A stretch of DNA of 64,000 nucleotides, taken from the NCBI GenBank assembly GCA_963777355.1, contig CAVZQK010000028.1, forward strand, positions 7,278 through 71,277. The letters run 5' to 3'. Position numbers and translations under genes: made by a program. This DNA comes from DATJHM01 sp963777355 (GTDB taxonomy: Bacteria > Chloroflexota > Ktedonobacteria > Ktedonobacterales > Ktedonobacteraceae). Below the pieces are notes generated by a model that was not told where the DNA came from, did not search any database, and worked only from the letters and a program-made list of their open reading frames with translations. Below, one piece after another: positions 54,003 through 63,619 of this stretch (position 1 is the first letter of the stretch; each line of letters starts with the position of its first letter).

Positions 54003-54695
54003 ATGAACAAGACCAGACTGGAAGACACCGAGGCCGACAAGGTTGCCCAGCGTCTGAAAAGCCAGTTCGCTCCAGCCTATTTGACGCTTGCAAGCATCAT
54101 CCAAGGCGTTGCTCTTTCAACATTGGTGGTTCGTGTCGAAGCGACCAATACAGGCTTTAATGCGGTGGCATGGCTGCTTACGATAACAACATTCCTGGTC
54201 ATCCTCGATATCTGGAACGAATATCTGATGTTGGTACAGGCCTATGTTTGGCTGCCGAGCTTGCTCGATTCGGTCGTTCCTTTTGCCTTCGTCGCGGCTG
54301 AACTCTTCCTGGCCCATTTCGTCTATGGGAATGTGCGTGGATGGCTCCTTGCCTACACCGCGTGCTATCTTGTGGGCATCGCGGCGTGGTTCCTGCAAAA
54401 GGTACAAGTCCGTGGTCTTACCGAAGAGAACAGGGTGGTTCATGCGTTGCTGGCATCCCAGGATCGATCTCGCGGTGTGCTCGTTGTGATCCTCACCATC
54501 CTCAGCTTCTTGGCATGGGTACTCTATGATGTGCTGCATTTGGAGCAGGTGCAACTGATCATCGCATTGGGTGCCTTCATTGGATGTCTTCTCTTCGTCA
54601 GTAGCTCCATCCCGTTCTGGAACCAACTTATTACCTATGCATTGGGGAAACCTGTGCCTGAGCAGCAAAGAAACCTGAAGCGGCGAGCAAAGTAG
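54003..54695 (+). CDS. Six-helix membrane protein of unknown function
   Basis: A 230-residue integral membrane protein with six hydrophobic segments (YLTLASIIQGVALSTLVV, VAWLLTITTFLVILDIWNEY, LLDSVVPFAFVAAELFLAHF, WLLAYTACYLVGIAAWFLQ, GVLVVILTILSFLAWVLYDV, VQLIIALGAFIGCLLFVSSS) and a basic C-terminus. No family recognised. It follows the hydrolase by 120 bases on the same strand and may belong to the same cassette. Confidence 0.75.
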   Translation: MNKTRLEDTEADKVAQRLKSQFAPAYLTLASIIQGVALSTLVVRVEATNTGFNAVAWLLTITTFLVILDIWNEYLMLVQAYVWLPSLLDSVVPFAFVAAELFLAHFVYGNVRGWLLAYTACYLVGIAAWFLQKVQVRGLTEENRVVHALLASQDRSRGVLVVILTILSFLAWVLYDVLHLEQVQLIIALGAFIGCLLFVSSSIPFWNQLITYALGKPVPEQQRNLKRRAK

Positions 54696-55075
54696 TCGTA
54701 TGTGACTCCAATCATCTGATCAGCGTCGGCGATGAAGACTTCTTCAATGTAAAAGTGTGTATGAACCATATAATTCCGTGATTTACACATGGTGCCCACT
54801 GAAACGAAAAGTGAGCCAGAACCAAGTATTCTGAGAAACGTCAGTCAGACGCGCTCTTGTGCCATTTCAAATTTTTTGTACATTGCATATCACACCCCGG
54901 CTGTTTCCTATTTGCTTCTGTCTGCTTTGTGGTAGCATATTTTAGTATCTATCCGTATCTATCTGTATCCATCTGACTGGTCTGATACGAGAAGTAGATG
55001 GAGAAGAAGCAATGCCTATCTCTCCAAACGTATATACTAAAGAGGAAACTGAAAATACTCGAATAGGAGATTATT
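54696..55075. other. Intergenic region, 380 bp, repeat remnants
   Basis: Holds the inverse copy of TGACGTTTCTCAGA (54830-54843) and three tandem 10-bp units GTATC(T/C)ATC(C/T) at 54945-54974. No gene seen. A zwf promoter is expected in the right half but not clear. Confidence 0.55.
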
Positions 55076-56636
55076 ATGGTACAAGAAGCCCAGAAAGAAC
55101 AGAAGTTGAAGCCTCATGTGATCTGGCAGAATAGTCATCAGCCTGCACCTTGCACAATTGTCATCTTTGGTGCTACTGGCGATCTAACCCAACGTAAGAT
55201 ACTGCCCACCCTGGCTCACCTCTTTCACGATCATCCCCTTGAACACCCATTTTGTATTGTTGCTTTTGCCCGCCGTCCTTATAACGACGATTCCTGGCGT
55301 GCCCTGGCTCTAGAGTCGGTGAATAAATATATGCCTGAAGATGACAAGTTGGATGGCGATGCTCAGAAGCGTTTTGCCGAGCATCTCTTCTATTGTCAGT
55401 CCGATTTTACCGATCCCTCTGGCTTTAAACGTCTTGGCGAGCTACTGGATCGTCTCGACAAAGAACAGGGCACAGCCGGAAATCGCCTCTTCTATATGGC
55501 TACTCCTCCTGATACTGATGCCAATGTAATTGCCCAATTGGGCGAATCTGGCTTAAGTAAACCTGTGAGCGAAAAAAACTGGACACGTATCATCATCGAG
55601 AAGCCCTTCGGACACGATCTAGCCTCCGCGCAAGTGCTCAATAGCGATCTGGGGAAGGCCTTTAAAGAAGACCAGATCTTCCGCATCGACCACTATATGG
55701 GCAAAGAGACTGTCCAGAATATCCTCGCTTTTCGTTTCGCTAACGGTATCTTCGAGCCGCTCTGGAATCAGAAATATATCGATCATGTTGAGATTGTCGT
55801 CGCGGAGAGTCTGGGCATTGGTACCCGTGCCGAGTTTTATGAAAGCTCCGGTGCCATTCGCGATATTATTCAGAATCACGTGATGCAGATCCTCTGCCTC
55901 GTTGGCATGGAAGCTCCCGTTGAGTATGATGCCGACGCTATCCGCGACGAAAAAGTAAAAGTGCTGCACTCTATTCCCTTGATGACGCCTGAACAGGTCG
56001 CTGAGCGCGTGGTGCGTGGACAATATACTGCCGGAGTCGTGGATGGCGAGCAGGTTGTTGGTTATAAAGACGAGAAAGGTGTTAATCCCAACTCGACGAC
56101 GGAGACCTATGTCGCGCTCAAGCTGTTCATCGAGAATTGGCGTTGGGCGGATGTCCCCTTTTATATCCGCACTGGTAAGCATCTTCCCGTGCGCAATACG
56201 GAAGTCACTATTCAGTTCAAGCGCGTCCCTCATATGCTCTATAAGCCTGAAGATACTAAAGGTCTGACCCCAAATCGTCTGGTCCTGGGCATTCAGCCCG
56301 AAGAGAGCATCTCCATACGCTTTGGTGCGAAGGTCCCTGGCGCTTCTCGTCATCTTAGCTCCGTCGATATGACCTTTAACTATAGTACTTCCTTTGGTAT
56401 CGAATCTGCCCGATGCCTATGAGCGCTTGATTGCCGACTGTATCACTGGTGATTCAACCCTCTTTATTCGCCGTGATGAGATTGAAGCTTCCTGGCGTAT
56501 TATCGATCGTATCACTGAGACCTGGAAACAGTTGCCGCCTGATACTGTCTATCCTTATCAGGCTGGTTCGTGGGGACCAGAAGCCGCCAATGAATTAATA
56601 GAGAAAGATGGTCGTCACTGGGAGATACCTTCCTAA
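55076..56636 (+). pseudogene. zwf: Glucose-6-phosphate dehydrogenase, one frameshift near the C-terminus
   Basis: Oxidises glucose 6-phosphate to the lactone, first step of the pentose phosphate route. TIVIFGATGDLTQRKILPTL is the NADP fold, FRIDHYMGKETVQNI holds the active-site His and Lys, and HVEIVVAESLGIGTRAEFYESSGAIRDIIQNH follows. The frame breaks around 56405-56412: the first frame ends ESARCL, while the second frame gives the conserved PDAYERLIADCITGDSTLFIRRDE and the C-terminus to 56636. One extra base explains it. About 519 residues if repaired, normal for the family. A core enzyme, so a consensus error is likelier here than decay. Confidence 0.88.
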
Positions 56637-56647
56637 AAAGAGCAAAA

Positions 56648-56690
56648 AAAAGAGTGGGTGCGGCATAAACAACCCGCCCACTCTTTTCTC
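56648..56690. terminator. Bidirectional terminator between zwf and csbD
   Basis: AAAAGAGTGGG at 56648-56658 pairs with CCCACTCTTTT at 56677-56687, extended by G-C pairs inside; T and A runs lie on both sides. Confidence 0.85.
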
Positions 56691-56704
56691 TTTGAGATCT
56701 TAAC

Positions 56705-56953
56705 CTAGACTGTCTTCGTATCGTCAACCTTATCAGGGTTAAGGGCATTATCAACCTTTTGCTCACCCTGACCAAATGCCGATTGTACTTTCCCGCCAGC
56801 CTGTTTTGCATCGCCCCTGGCCTTCATCTCATCATTTCCTAACACTTCGCCAGTCTTGCTCTGCACCTTGCCTGCGGCCTGATTCAGTTTGCCTTTTAGC
56901 GTATCTTCCTGACCCTGGGTACCGAGATCTTTATTCGTTGTCTCGTCTGTCAT
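56705..56953 (-). CDS. CsbD-family stress protein
   Basis: An 82-residue hydrophilic protein of the CsbD family. Two related blocks, EDTLKGKLNQAAGKVQSKTGEVLGNDEMKARG and DAKQAGGKVQSAFGQGEQKVD, carry the K-G-x-x-x-x-x-G-K-V-x pattern. ATG at 56953 is chosen for the AAGGAG 7 bases upstream. Members are induced by general stress; biochemical role unknown. Confidence 0.92.
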   Translation of the reverse strand: MTDETTNKDLGTQGQEDTLKGKLNQAAGKVQSKTGEVLGNDEMKARGDAKQAGGKVQSAFGQGEQKVDNALNPDKVDDTKTV

Positions 56954-57019
56954 TTCATTTCTCCTTATCGCATGTCTCTCGCCACAAACGTCTCTTTCTG
57001 CCTCGCCGATCATTATCAA

Positions 57020-57344
57020 AGCGAAACTAAAGCGCTGACGGTGCGAGCACTTTTATCAAAAAAGTTCTTCATTGGTAACAACATTTCCGAAATGGATAGG
57101 GGTAAAACGATGTTTGCGTTCCCTTTATAAATACTCCTGAGAGGGACCAAATGGATACAACAACCTTCAGTTTTGACGTTGTTTGCCCTTTGATGATCTC
57201 GAAATGTAGATATAATGTATGCTTCTCTACAAGAGATAAGTACCAACATCATCACTTATCTGTAGGCTATAAAAGCGACGGCTACAGCGTAAAGGATGGT
57301 ACCTTTTACTCTCTGTGAGACACATCAATAAGGAGGGAAATGTT
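57020..57344. other. Intergenic region, about 325 bp, no gene seen
   Basis: Divergent upstream region of csbD and the EEP gene. TATAAT at 57211-57216 with a weak TTGATG 15 bp upstream may be the EEP promoter. AAGGAGG at 57330 is its ribosome site. Confidence 0.5.
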
Positions 57345-58173
57345 TTGTTTACTCTTCGTGTAATGACTTTTAATATTCATGGATCTTATATGTGGAGACA
57401 ACGTACATCGTTTAATGTCGAGACAATACAACGCGTTACCCCTGATCTGATCGGTTTTCAAGAAGTCGAAGCAGAAAATATTGAGGTATACCAGAAGCAA
57501 TTAATCGAGTACTGAATACTATCTGAGCCCTCACATAGGCGATCAGGAGCCCTATGGCTACAATGCTATTTTCTGGAAACCTTCACGGCTGACATGCCTG
57601 AATGCATCAGGCATCTGGCTCAGTGCAACACCAGATGTCGCCTCTCCTGGTTGGGATACAGCAGAGATGCGAACGGCTCAGTGGGTACAATTCCAAGTTG
57701 TTGGTACAAGAAGGGAGCTCCTTCATATCAATACCCATTTGGATCATCGCATTGAAAGAGCACGTAGAGAAGGGGCCAGACTTATTCTTCAACGACTAGA
57801 GTTGTTTAGAAAAAGCGATATCCCTCTCATTATGACAGGAGACTTCAATTGTAATCCTGATACAGCGGTCTATCGCTTTCTTCAGGAACAAGGGTTTCTG
57901 GATATCTATCGTGCCACAAATCATATGGATAGGGAGTACGCACAAACCGACAAAGGAGATAGGGAATACTCGAATACGGTTCATTCCTATGGATGGACAA
58001 AGGCCTCCTCTTCAGGGGCAAAGCGAGAGGGTTCCATGCGTTTCGACTGGATTCTCTTTCGACACACAACAGAGATGCTACAACCCACTTCCTGCGAAAT
58101 CATTCGTGATGCCAGGCCCCCACTCTATCCAAGTGATCATTATCCTATATTGGCCGAATTTAAGATAACATAG
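57345..58173 (+). pseudogene. Endonuclease/exonuclease/phosphatase-family protein, +1 frameshift at codon 57
   Basis: TTG start at 57345, 8 bases after AAGGAGG. LRVMTFNIHG, NVETIQRVTPDLIGFQEVEAENIEVYQKQLIEY is the EEP N-terminus. The frame then hits TGA in GAG TAC TGA; skipping the T gives EYYLSPHIGDQEPYGYNAIFWKPSRL, matching the family's next segment without gap, and on through INTHLDH, MTGDFNCNPDTAVYRFL, RFDWILFR and PSDHYPILAEF. About 275 residues if repaired. Such enzymes cleave phosphodiesters or sugar phosphates with a divalent metal. The extra T is not in a homopolymer. Confidence 0.85.
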
Positions 58174-58210
58174 CAATCCGTCTCAACGGAGCTAAAATCT
58201 GAAAACAAAG

Positions 58211-58252
58211 GCGGACCAGGTTTCATCCCGGTCCGTCTCTCGTCTGTTTTTA
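58211..58252. terminator. Hairpin between convergent EEP and pepF genes
   Basis: GCGGACCAGG (58211-58220) pairs with CCCGGTCCGT (58227-58236) with a 6-base loop, followed on the plus strand by CTCTCGTCTGTTTTT. Confidence 0.75.
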
Positions 58253-58259
58253 ACTCAAC

Positions 58260-60059
58260 CTAACTCATCAGTAGCTCTTCCATCTGCGAAAGATGGGACT
58301 CAAAAAGCTGGAATGCCTGGCGCACCGGCTCCGGCGAGGTCATGTCAACGCCCGCTTTCTTCAACAGGTTAATACTATAATCTGAAGAGCCTGAGCTTAA
58401 GAACTTCAGATAGCGCTCAACCGCCGGCTGCCCCTCGTGCAGAATCTGCTGCACAAGCGCCGAAGCCGCAGAAATGCCGGTGGCATACTGATAGACGTAG
58501 AAATTGTAATAGAAATGAGGGATGCGTGCCCACTCAATCCCAATCAACTCATCAATAATCGTCTCCTCGCCATAATATTTTTTATTCAGAGCGCTGTACA
58601 GCTCTGAAAGCGAGTCCGCAGTCAATGATTCGCCCTGCTCTGCCAGATGGTGAATTTGCTGCTCAAATTCTGCAAACATTGTCTGCCGGAAAAGCGTGCC
58701 ACGAATATCTTCTAATGAATGATTGAGAATAGCCAGACGAACTTCTTTATTCGTCGTATTTTTCAAGAGGTATTCAGTGAGTAGACCCTCATTCAACGTT
58801 GATGCCACTTCCGCGACGAAGATGGTATAGTCTCCATACTGATAGGGTTGATTGCTCCGCGTATAAAATGAATGCATGGAATGGCCGAGCTCATGAGCCA
58901 GGGTATACATGCTGTCGCGCTTATTCTGGAAATTCAGGAGAACATAGGGACGTGTCCCATATGCGCCACCACTATAGGCCCCGCCTCGTTTCCCTGGTGT
59001 CTCATACACATCGATCCAGCGCTGGGTAAATGCCTGCTTCAATGTTTCTACATAATTTGTACCCAGTGGAGCCAGGGCCGCAACAACGGTCTCGTTGGCT
59101 TGCTCATAGCTAATCTCGTCGGTTGTCTCTTTGACAATCGGCACGTAGAGATCATACAGGTGCAGGTCATCAAGCTGGAGTATCCGTTTGCGCAACTTCA
59201 TATAACGATTGAGTAATGGAATCTGCTCACTCACCGTCTCTATCAGATTGTCGTAAACACTAATTGGAATGTTATAACGCGCGAGTGCCCGTTCGCGGGC
59301 CGTTGCGTAGTTATGTTGCCGTGTATAAAAGATATCCGCTTTTACCTGTGCTCCCAGCGTCGCGGCCAGCGTATTGCGCTGCTTCAAAAATGCCATATGC
59401 AGGGCCTCAAAGGCATCCTTGCGTACGCGCCGGTCAGTGCTGCGAATATAGTTAAGGTAATTCCCCTGGGTGAGCTCGACCTCTTCTCCCTGCTCATTTT
59501 TGATGGGCGGCAGCTTCAGATCGGCATTATCGATCATCGTAAAGATGCTATCTGGCGCATCGGTAATCTCGCCTGCTGCTGCCAGGACCGCTTCAACTTC
59601 AGCCGAGCGAATATGGGGGCGCTTGCGACTCAAATCATCCAGTTGTTGCTTATACAGATCCAATTCGGGTGTATCGAGCAGAAATTGATCGAGCTTTGCT
59701 TGTGGCAGGGCCAGAATCTCCGGCTCAATATAGGCTGCTACTGTCGAGGCACGGACGAGCAACTGCATTGCACGATCTGCCATACCCAGATACTTGCTAT
59801 TCGTCGTATCCTCATCTTTATGCATTGAGGCATACACATAGAGCTGCTCAAGCTGCTCAAACAGCTCATCTCGTTTTCTCAACACACTCAAAAAAGCCTC
59901 GCCGCTCTGGGAGAGCGTGTCCTTCAGTTTTTCGAGTTCGGGTAAACGGCTCTGAAGTGCTTGAAAGTCACGTTCCCATATCTCATCTTGAGAGAAAATG
60001 CTGGAAAGATCCCAGGTTAGCTCTACAGGAATCTCAGAGCGTTTTTTATACGTTTGCAC
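58260..60059 (-). CDS. pepF: Oligoendopeptidase F
   Basis: A 599-residue M3B zinc metallopeptidase of the cytoplasm that cuts oligopeptides. Zinc motif H389-ELG-H393 in TLAHELGHSMHSFYTR, with the distal Glu in FVAEVASTLNEGLL. N-terminal helical domain from RSEIPVELTWDLSSIF. Full family length and intact. It ends 86 bases before the convergent EEP gene. Confidence 0.96.
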   Translation of the reverse strand: MQTYKKRSEIPVELTWDLSSIFSQDEIWERDFQALQSRLPELEKLKDTLSQSGEAFLSVLRKRDELFEQLEQLYVYASMHKDEDTTNSKYLGMADRAMQLLVRASTVAAYIEPEILALPQAKLDQFLLDTPELDLYKQQLDDLSRKRPHIRSAEVEAVLAAAGEITDAPDSIFTMIDNADLKLPPIKNEQGEEVELTQGNYLNYIRSTDRRVRKDAFEALHMAFLKQRNTLAATLGAQVKADIFYTRQHNYATARERALARYNIPISVYDNLIETVSEQIPLLNRYMKLRKRILQLDDLHLYDLYVPIVKETTDEISYEQANETVVAALAPLGTNYVETLKQAFTQRWIDVYETPGKRGGAYSGGAYGTRPYVLLNFQNKRDSMYTLAHELGHSMHSFYTRSNQPYQYGDYTIFVAEVASTLNEGLLTEYLLKNTTNKEVRLAILNHSLEDIRGTLFRQTMFAEFEQQIHHLAEQGESLTADSLSELYSALNKKYYGEETIIDELIGIEWARIPHFYYNFYVYQYATGISAASALVQQILHEGQPAVERYLKFLSSGSSDYSINLLKKAGVDMTSPEPVRQAFQLFESHLSQMEELLMS

Positions 60060-60200
60060 AGCTATTACTACCTTTCCAAATGTAGCAAAATGAACAGTGA
60101 GGCGGATTTGTTTCCCATCATACCACGTTCAAAAGAAAAATTGGGTGCCAGACATCCCGTATTTCTGATACCACGCCCGTAAAGACATTCTTCTGAAAAC

Positions 60201-60237
60201 TTAAAGACAAAAGGGTTACAGGCCCTTTTGTCTTTAA
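60201..60237 (-). terminator. Terminator of the glycosyltransferase gene
   Basis: TTAAAGACAAAAGGG (60201-60215) and its exact complement (60223-60237): 15-bp stem, 7-base loop; AT-rich flanks serve both strands. Confidence 0.85.
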
Positions 60238-60267
60238 TGGTTGATCTATCTCTACCTGAGAAGAGGA

Positions 60268-61212
60268 TTATGCCTCAAGCAAAAGATCTTCGCGATCTCC
60301 CCATTTCTCCAGGAAACGATAGAAATTGCGTTTCTGCTGGCGGCCTCGCTCCGCCTCGTTCTCCTCTTCGCCTGTAGCAAGGTGGCGAATGAGTGGCAGA
60401 TTCAGTGTTCGTCGTGCCTGCACTCCATGCTCGCGTAGCGCAAAATTGAAGTCGATATCCATGAAATGGGGAGTACGGAATCGCTCATCGAGCAGTCCCG
60501 CCTCAATGAGCAGGCTTCGCTTGAATGCCAGGCAGAAACCCGCAATAGCCTCAACCTCAACCTGCTCACACTCCTCAAAGTGCCGGAGATCGTCTGTCAG
60601 TAGACCGCTTGGACCCGTTAGTCCGACTTCTTCGCTTGCCAGTGTCTGAGCCAGGGGGGTAAATATATCTCCTGTGAGCTCAACATTGCTGTCCAGCAGA
60701 AGAATATACTGTCCACGGCTCATCTGCAAGCCGAGATTGCGTGCCTCCGCGACCCCCATCATGCGTGTTGCCCGTAGCACATGAATGCGCTCATCCTGTG
60801 TTTTGAGCGACTCAAGCCAGAGCTCGGTGCCATCTCGTGAAGCATTATCGACCAGAATGATTTCGAGTTCATGGGAATCGGCAAAATGTAGAACGCTCTC
60901 AATGCAGCGACGAACCTCGTCCTGATTATTGCGAGCGAGAATATTCACTGAGAAAGTGCAGGTATCAGGCGCATGGAGCAGCGAGGGAAACTCGCGTGCC
61001 GTACGATAAACCATCTGATCAACCTCGATACTGGGAAGAATGACCAGGTGAGCGCCGTGAGGATTATCTTTCACCAGGTAGCCAGCCTTCTCAATCCGTT
61101 TCTTCAACTCGTCGGCCCGGTCATACTGACCGCGTCGTCGGAGCAGATCACGCTCCTGCGAAAGAGCTAGAATATCAGCTGGAATACCTGGTCCATAAGA
61201 ACGCGTGGACAT
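60268..61212 (-). CDS. Family 2 glycosyltransferase with N-terminal CysRS-tail-like domain
   Basis: A 314-residue protein. Residues about 9-58 (GIPADILALSQERDLLRRRGQYDRADELKKRIEKAGYLVKDNPHGAHLVI) match the C-terminal tail of cysteinyl-tRNA synthetase (R-D-x-x-R-x-x-x-x-[FY]-x-x-A-D-x-L-R/K...G-[YF]-x-[VL]-x-D). From residue 88 a GT-A fold follows: SVNILARNNQDEVRRCIESVL, IILVDNASRDGTELWL, NLGLQMSRGQYILLLDSNVEL (DxN/DxD-type metal motif), and FCLAFKRSLLIEAGLLDERF. Donor and acceptor unknown; cytoplasmic. The fusion is unusual and may bind RNA or simply reuse the helical hairpin. Confidence 0.85.
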   Translation of the reverse strand: MSTRSYGPGIPADILALSQERDLLRRRGQYDRADELKKRIEKAGYLVKDNPHGAHLVILPSIEVDQMVYRTAREFPSLLHAPDTCTFSVNILARNNQDEVRRCIESVLHFADSHELEIILVDNASRDGTELWLESLKTQDERIHVLRATRMMGVAEARNLGLQMSRGQYILLLDSNVELTGDIFTPLAQTLASEEVGLTGPSGLLTDDLRHFEECEQVEVEAIAGFCLAFKRSLLIEAGLLDERFRTPHFMDIDFNFALREHGVQARRTLNLPLIRHLATGEEENEAERGRQQKRNFYRFLEKWGDREDLLLEA

Positions 61213-61724
61213 ACTCTTTATCCTTCCTTGCTACGTATATTCATACAGTGAGAAGAGAGCCCCTGAATCTCTGCCAGAAGTGGGCGCGGAAAAAAGCCTA
61301 TGTGCCAGCAAACAAGTTCAGGGGAACAGGACCAAAAGGTGTACATGACCCATACCATCCTCCCGTGGTGCTGCGAATAAAGGTACGATGTCCCAGAAGA
61401 TCAAGAGCCAATCCGTAGGCGATAAATCGGAGAACATGGAGAGAGACTCCATTCCTCTCCCTCATGCTAGTGTATCAACAATTCTCATCGTATTATAGCA
61501 TATCTCATTTTGCCCGCCTAGCATCTCTAGCCTCTACCATTCCAGCTCACTTTCAAACTTGGACACTTGCACTGCTGACTAGTTATTGACCACAACAAAT
61601 CTGTGGATTAAAGCGCAATATGCGAGAAGTTTTCATCCCATCTCTCTGCTAAACTTGTTCTATCAGTACATCAGCTCTTCTTTTTCTGATAAAAGAAACT
61701 ACATTTAGGAAAGGACAATAACTT
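61213..61724. other. Intergenic region, about 510 bp, no gene seen
   Basis: Divergent region upstream of the glycosyltransferase and a VOC gene. No ORF, repeat, or RNA structure was recognised; AGGAAAGGA near 61708 is the VOC ribosome site. Confidence 0.5.
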
Positions 61725-62108
61725 ATGCCAAACCTCTTCAATTGGGTTGAGATACCTACAACTGACATGGAACGCGCGAAAACCTTTTACCGCACCATCC
61801 TGGGTAAAGAAGGACCAGATCTGCATCAGGAAACCTTCGGCGAGGTGCTTTATTCCTTCCTTCCAATGGAGCCGGGCTATGCTGGCGGCGCACTGGTCCA
61901 GCACAAGAATTATGCCCCCGGTCAGGGCCAGGGTGTATGCGTCTATCTCGTAGTCCAGGGAGATCTGAATGCTACGCTGGCAAAGGTGGAAGCCGCCGGA
62001 GGAAAAGTGGTCATTTCCAAGATGCCTCTTGGCGATATAAGTCCGGGCTACATGGCACAATTCATTGACAGCGAAGGCAACCGCCTCGGCCTCTGGTCAG
62101 AAGAATAG
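61725..62108 (+). CDS. VOC-family (glyoxalase/dioxygenase-fold) protein
   Basis: A 127-residue single VOC module pair: NWVEIPTTDMERAKTFYRTILG, EVLYSFLPMEPGYAGGALVQ, GVCVYLVVQGDLNATLAKVEAAGGKVVISKMPLGDISPGYMAQFIDSEGNRLGLWS. It has the shape of the small PhnB/glyoxalase-like group; E and H metal positions are incomplete, so function is open. ATG at 61725 follows AGGAAAGGA. Confidence 0.88.
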   Translation: MPNLFNWVEIPTTDMERAKTFYRTILGKEGPDLHQETFGEVLYSFLPMEPGYAGGALVQHKNYAPGQGQGVCVYLVVQGDLNATLAKVEAAGGKVVISKMPLGDISPGYMAQFIDSEGNRLGLWSEE

Positions 62109-62194
62109 TCCAGGCCTCTATCTGGGTGTTACCTGGATAGAGGCGTATTGTTGTATCAATCAACACTTGTCTATGGTCTCCAGTTCTATTGATC

Positions 62195-62578
62195 TTACGC
62201 AGGGAGATGCTCCTGCACATGCTCGCTGATCTGCCAATACGCGATGTCGTTTTGCTCGCAGTACCATGCTCCCCAGCTATGAATTTGGTGGACAATTGGC
62301 TCTAAGCTCCGACCCAACTCGGTGAGCGAATACTCGACTTTCGGAGGGACCTGGGCATAGACCTGCCGGTGGAGTACTCCTGCCTGTTCTAGTTCTCTCA
62401 GTTGCAAGGTAAGCATTTGTTGGGTTGCCCCAGGAATGAGCCGACGAAGCTCTCCAAAGCGTTTGATTCCGTCCAGCAAACAATAGACAATCTGTAATTT
62501 CCATTTGCCTCCAATGATCGAAAGTGCCACTTCGACTGGGCACACCGCCGCTTTCTGTTGCTGATATATGGCCTGCAC
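62195..62578 (-). CDS. HxlR-family transcriptional regulator
   Basis: A 127-residue winged-helix regulator. Family core C13-PVEVALSIIGGKWKLQIVYCLLDGIKRFGELRRLIPGATQQMLTLQLRELEQAGVLHRQVYAQVPPKVEYSLTELG, with the conserved redox-capable Cys13. GTG start at 62578. It is divergent from a six-helix membrane protein (62843), the likeliest target. HxlR regulators commonly answer to quinones, aldehydes or oxidants. Confidence 0.93.
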   Translation of the reverse strand: MQAIYQQQKAAVCPVEVALSIIGGKWKLQIVYCLLDGIKRFGELRRLIPGATQQMLTLQLRELEQAGVLHRQVYAQVPPKVEYSLTELGRSLEPIVHQIHSWGAWYCEQNDIAYWQISEHVQEHLPA

Positions 62579-62842
62579 CTCTCAATAGTATGATTTTCTA
62601 GACTACCTCAAATTATTTTGCGTACTTGTTTCTTTCATCGTTATCTTGTATTTTCATTGTATCAGGAAGAGGGAGGCATGGCAAGCGAAGACATCCCTTG
62701 CTTGTTTTTTGCATGAAGACCATGCCCTCCTCATTCTGATACAAACAGATTGAGACCCTCGTTGTGACCTTTCAAGGAGAGAGTATATGTCATATATTCG
62801 TCCTGTTTGCCTGACGTTATTGAAACAAAGAAAAGGACTCAT

Positions 62843-63532
62843 ATGAACAACACACAACTTGCGAGCTTTCCCAGCATGACTCGTATGCTTGCGGGCGTCA
62901 GTATTCTCCCGGCGCTTTTCCTGCCCTTCTATGAAGCCTTTCTCCACGGTGGACGACGCGCCGTGGAGATCAACCCGCGCGCCGCTGCCTATATGGGTGC
63001 CCATATGATTGGAGCCTACTGCACCATTGCGGCAGGATTTGGGCTCATCGCCATCTACCTGCATTATCATGAACGCATGGGTAGGATAGCACCACTTAGC
63101 CTGATTTTTGCTCTTCTTGGACAATACTCGTATGCAGGGCTCCTGTTTATCGATGGGTTCTTTAACCCTCTTTTTGCTCACTTCGATCCCACGCTGCAAA
63201 CCCAATTCCATTCGCCTGACTTCTTTCAGGCGGTGGCCTTCAGCCCTCTGCTCCAGAGCTTTGGGATCGCACTCTATACCCCTTTCCTGATGTCTCTCCT
63301 CTGGATCATTGGCTATGTACTCCTGGGGATTACGATCCTGCTGAAGCGCTTCTTACCCTGGCCCGTTGGGGTGCTCTTTCTCATTGGTGGCGTGATTCTG
63401 GGCATCGATCTCATGGTGCCGATGTGGGTCGAGGTTGCCGGATATGCAGCTGAAGGGCTGGCGATTGCTTGGAGTGCCGTGCAGATCTGGCATGAGCACA
63501 AACCTATTGCTCGTGCTGAGTTGGTTGCGTAA
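62843..63532 (+). CDS. Six-helix membrane protein, probable HxlR target
   Basis: A 229-residue integral membrane protein with six hydrophobic segments, including MLAGVSILPALFLPFYEAFL, GAYCTIAAGFGLIAIYLHYH and VGVLFLIGGVILGIDLMVPM. No family recognised. ATG at 62843 follows AAAAGGA by 5 bases. Divergent from the HxlR gene, 264 bp between starts. A VOC gene follows on the same strand 87 bases later. Confidence 0.75.
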   Translation: MNNTQLASFPSMTRMLAGVSILPALFLPFYEAFLHGGRRAVEINPRAAAYMGAHMIGAYCTIAAGFGLIAIYLHYHERMGRIAPLSLIFALLGQYSYAGLLFIDGFFNPLFAHFDPTLQTQFHSPDFFQAVAFSPLLQSFGIALYTPFLMSLLWIIGYVLLGITILLKRFLPWPVGVLFLIGGVILGIDLMVPMWVEVAGYAAEGLAIAWSAVQIWHEHKPIARAELVA

Positions 63533-63619
63533 ACGCTCATCAAAAGGTCTTCTGGAAAGGCATGAGGGAGTACTCACACCATGTACACGATCATTTTCCA
63601 TTTGAAAAAGGAGTAGATA

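Noticed and set aside
54945..54974. Three 10-bp tandem units as an iteron-type origin
   Set aside because: Too few and too AT/CT-simple, with no initiator gene nearby.
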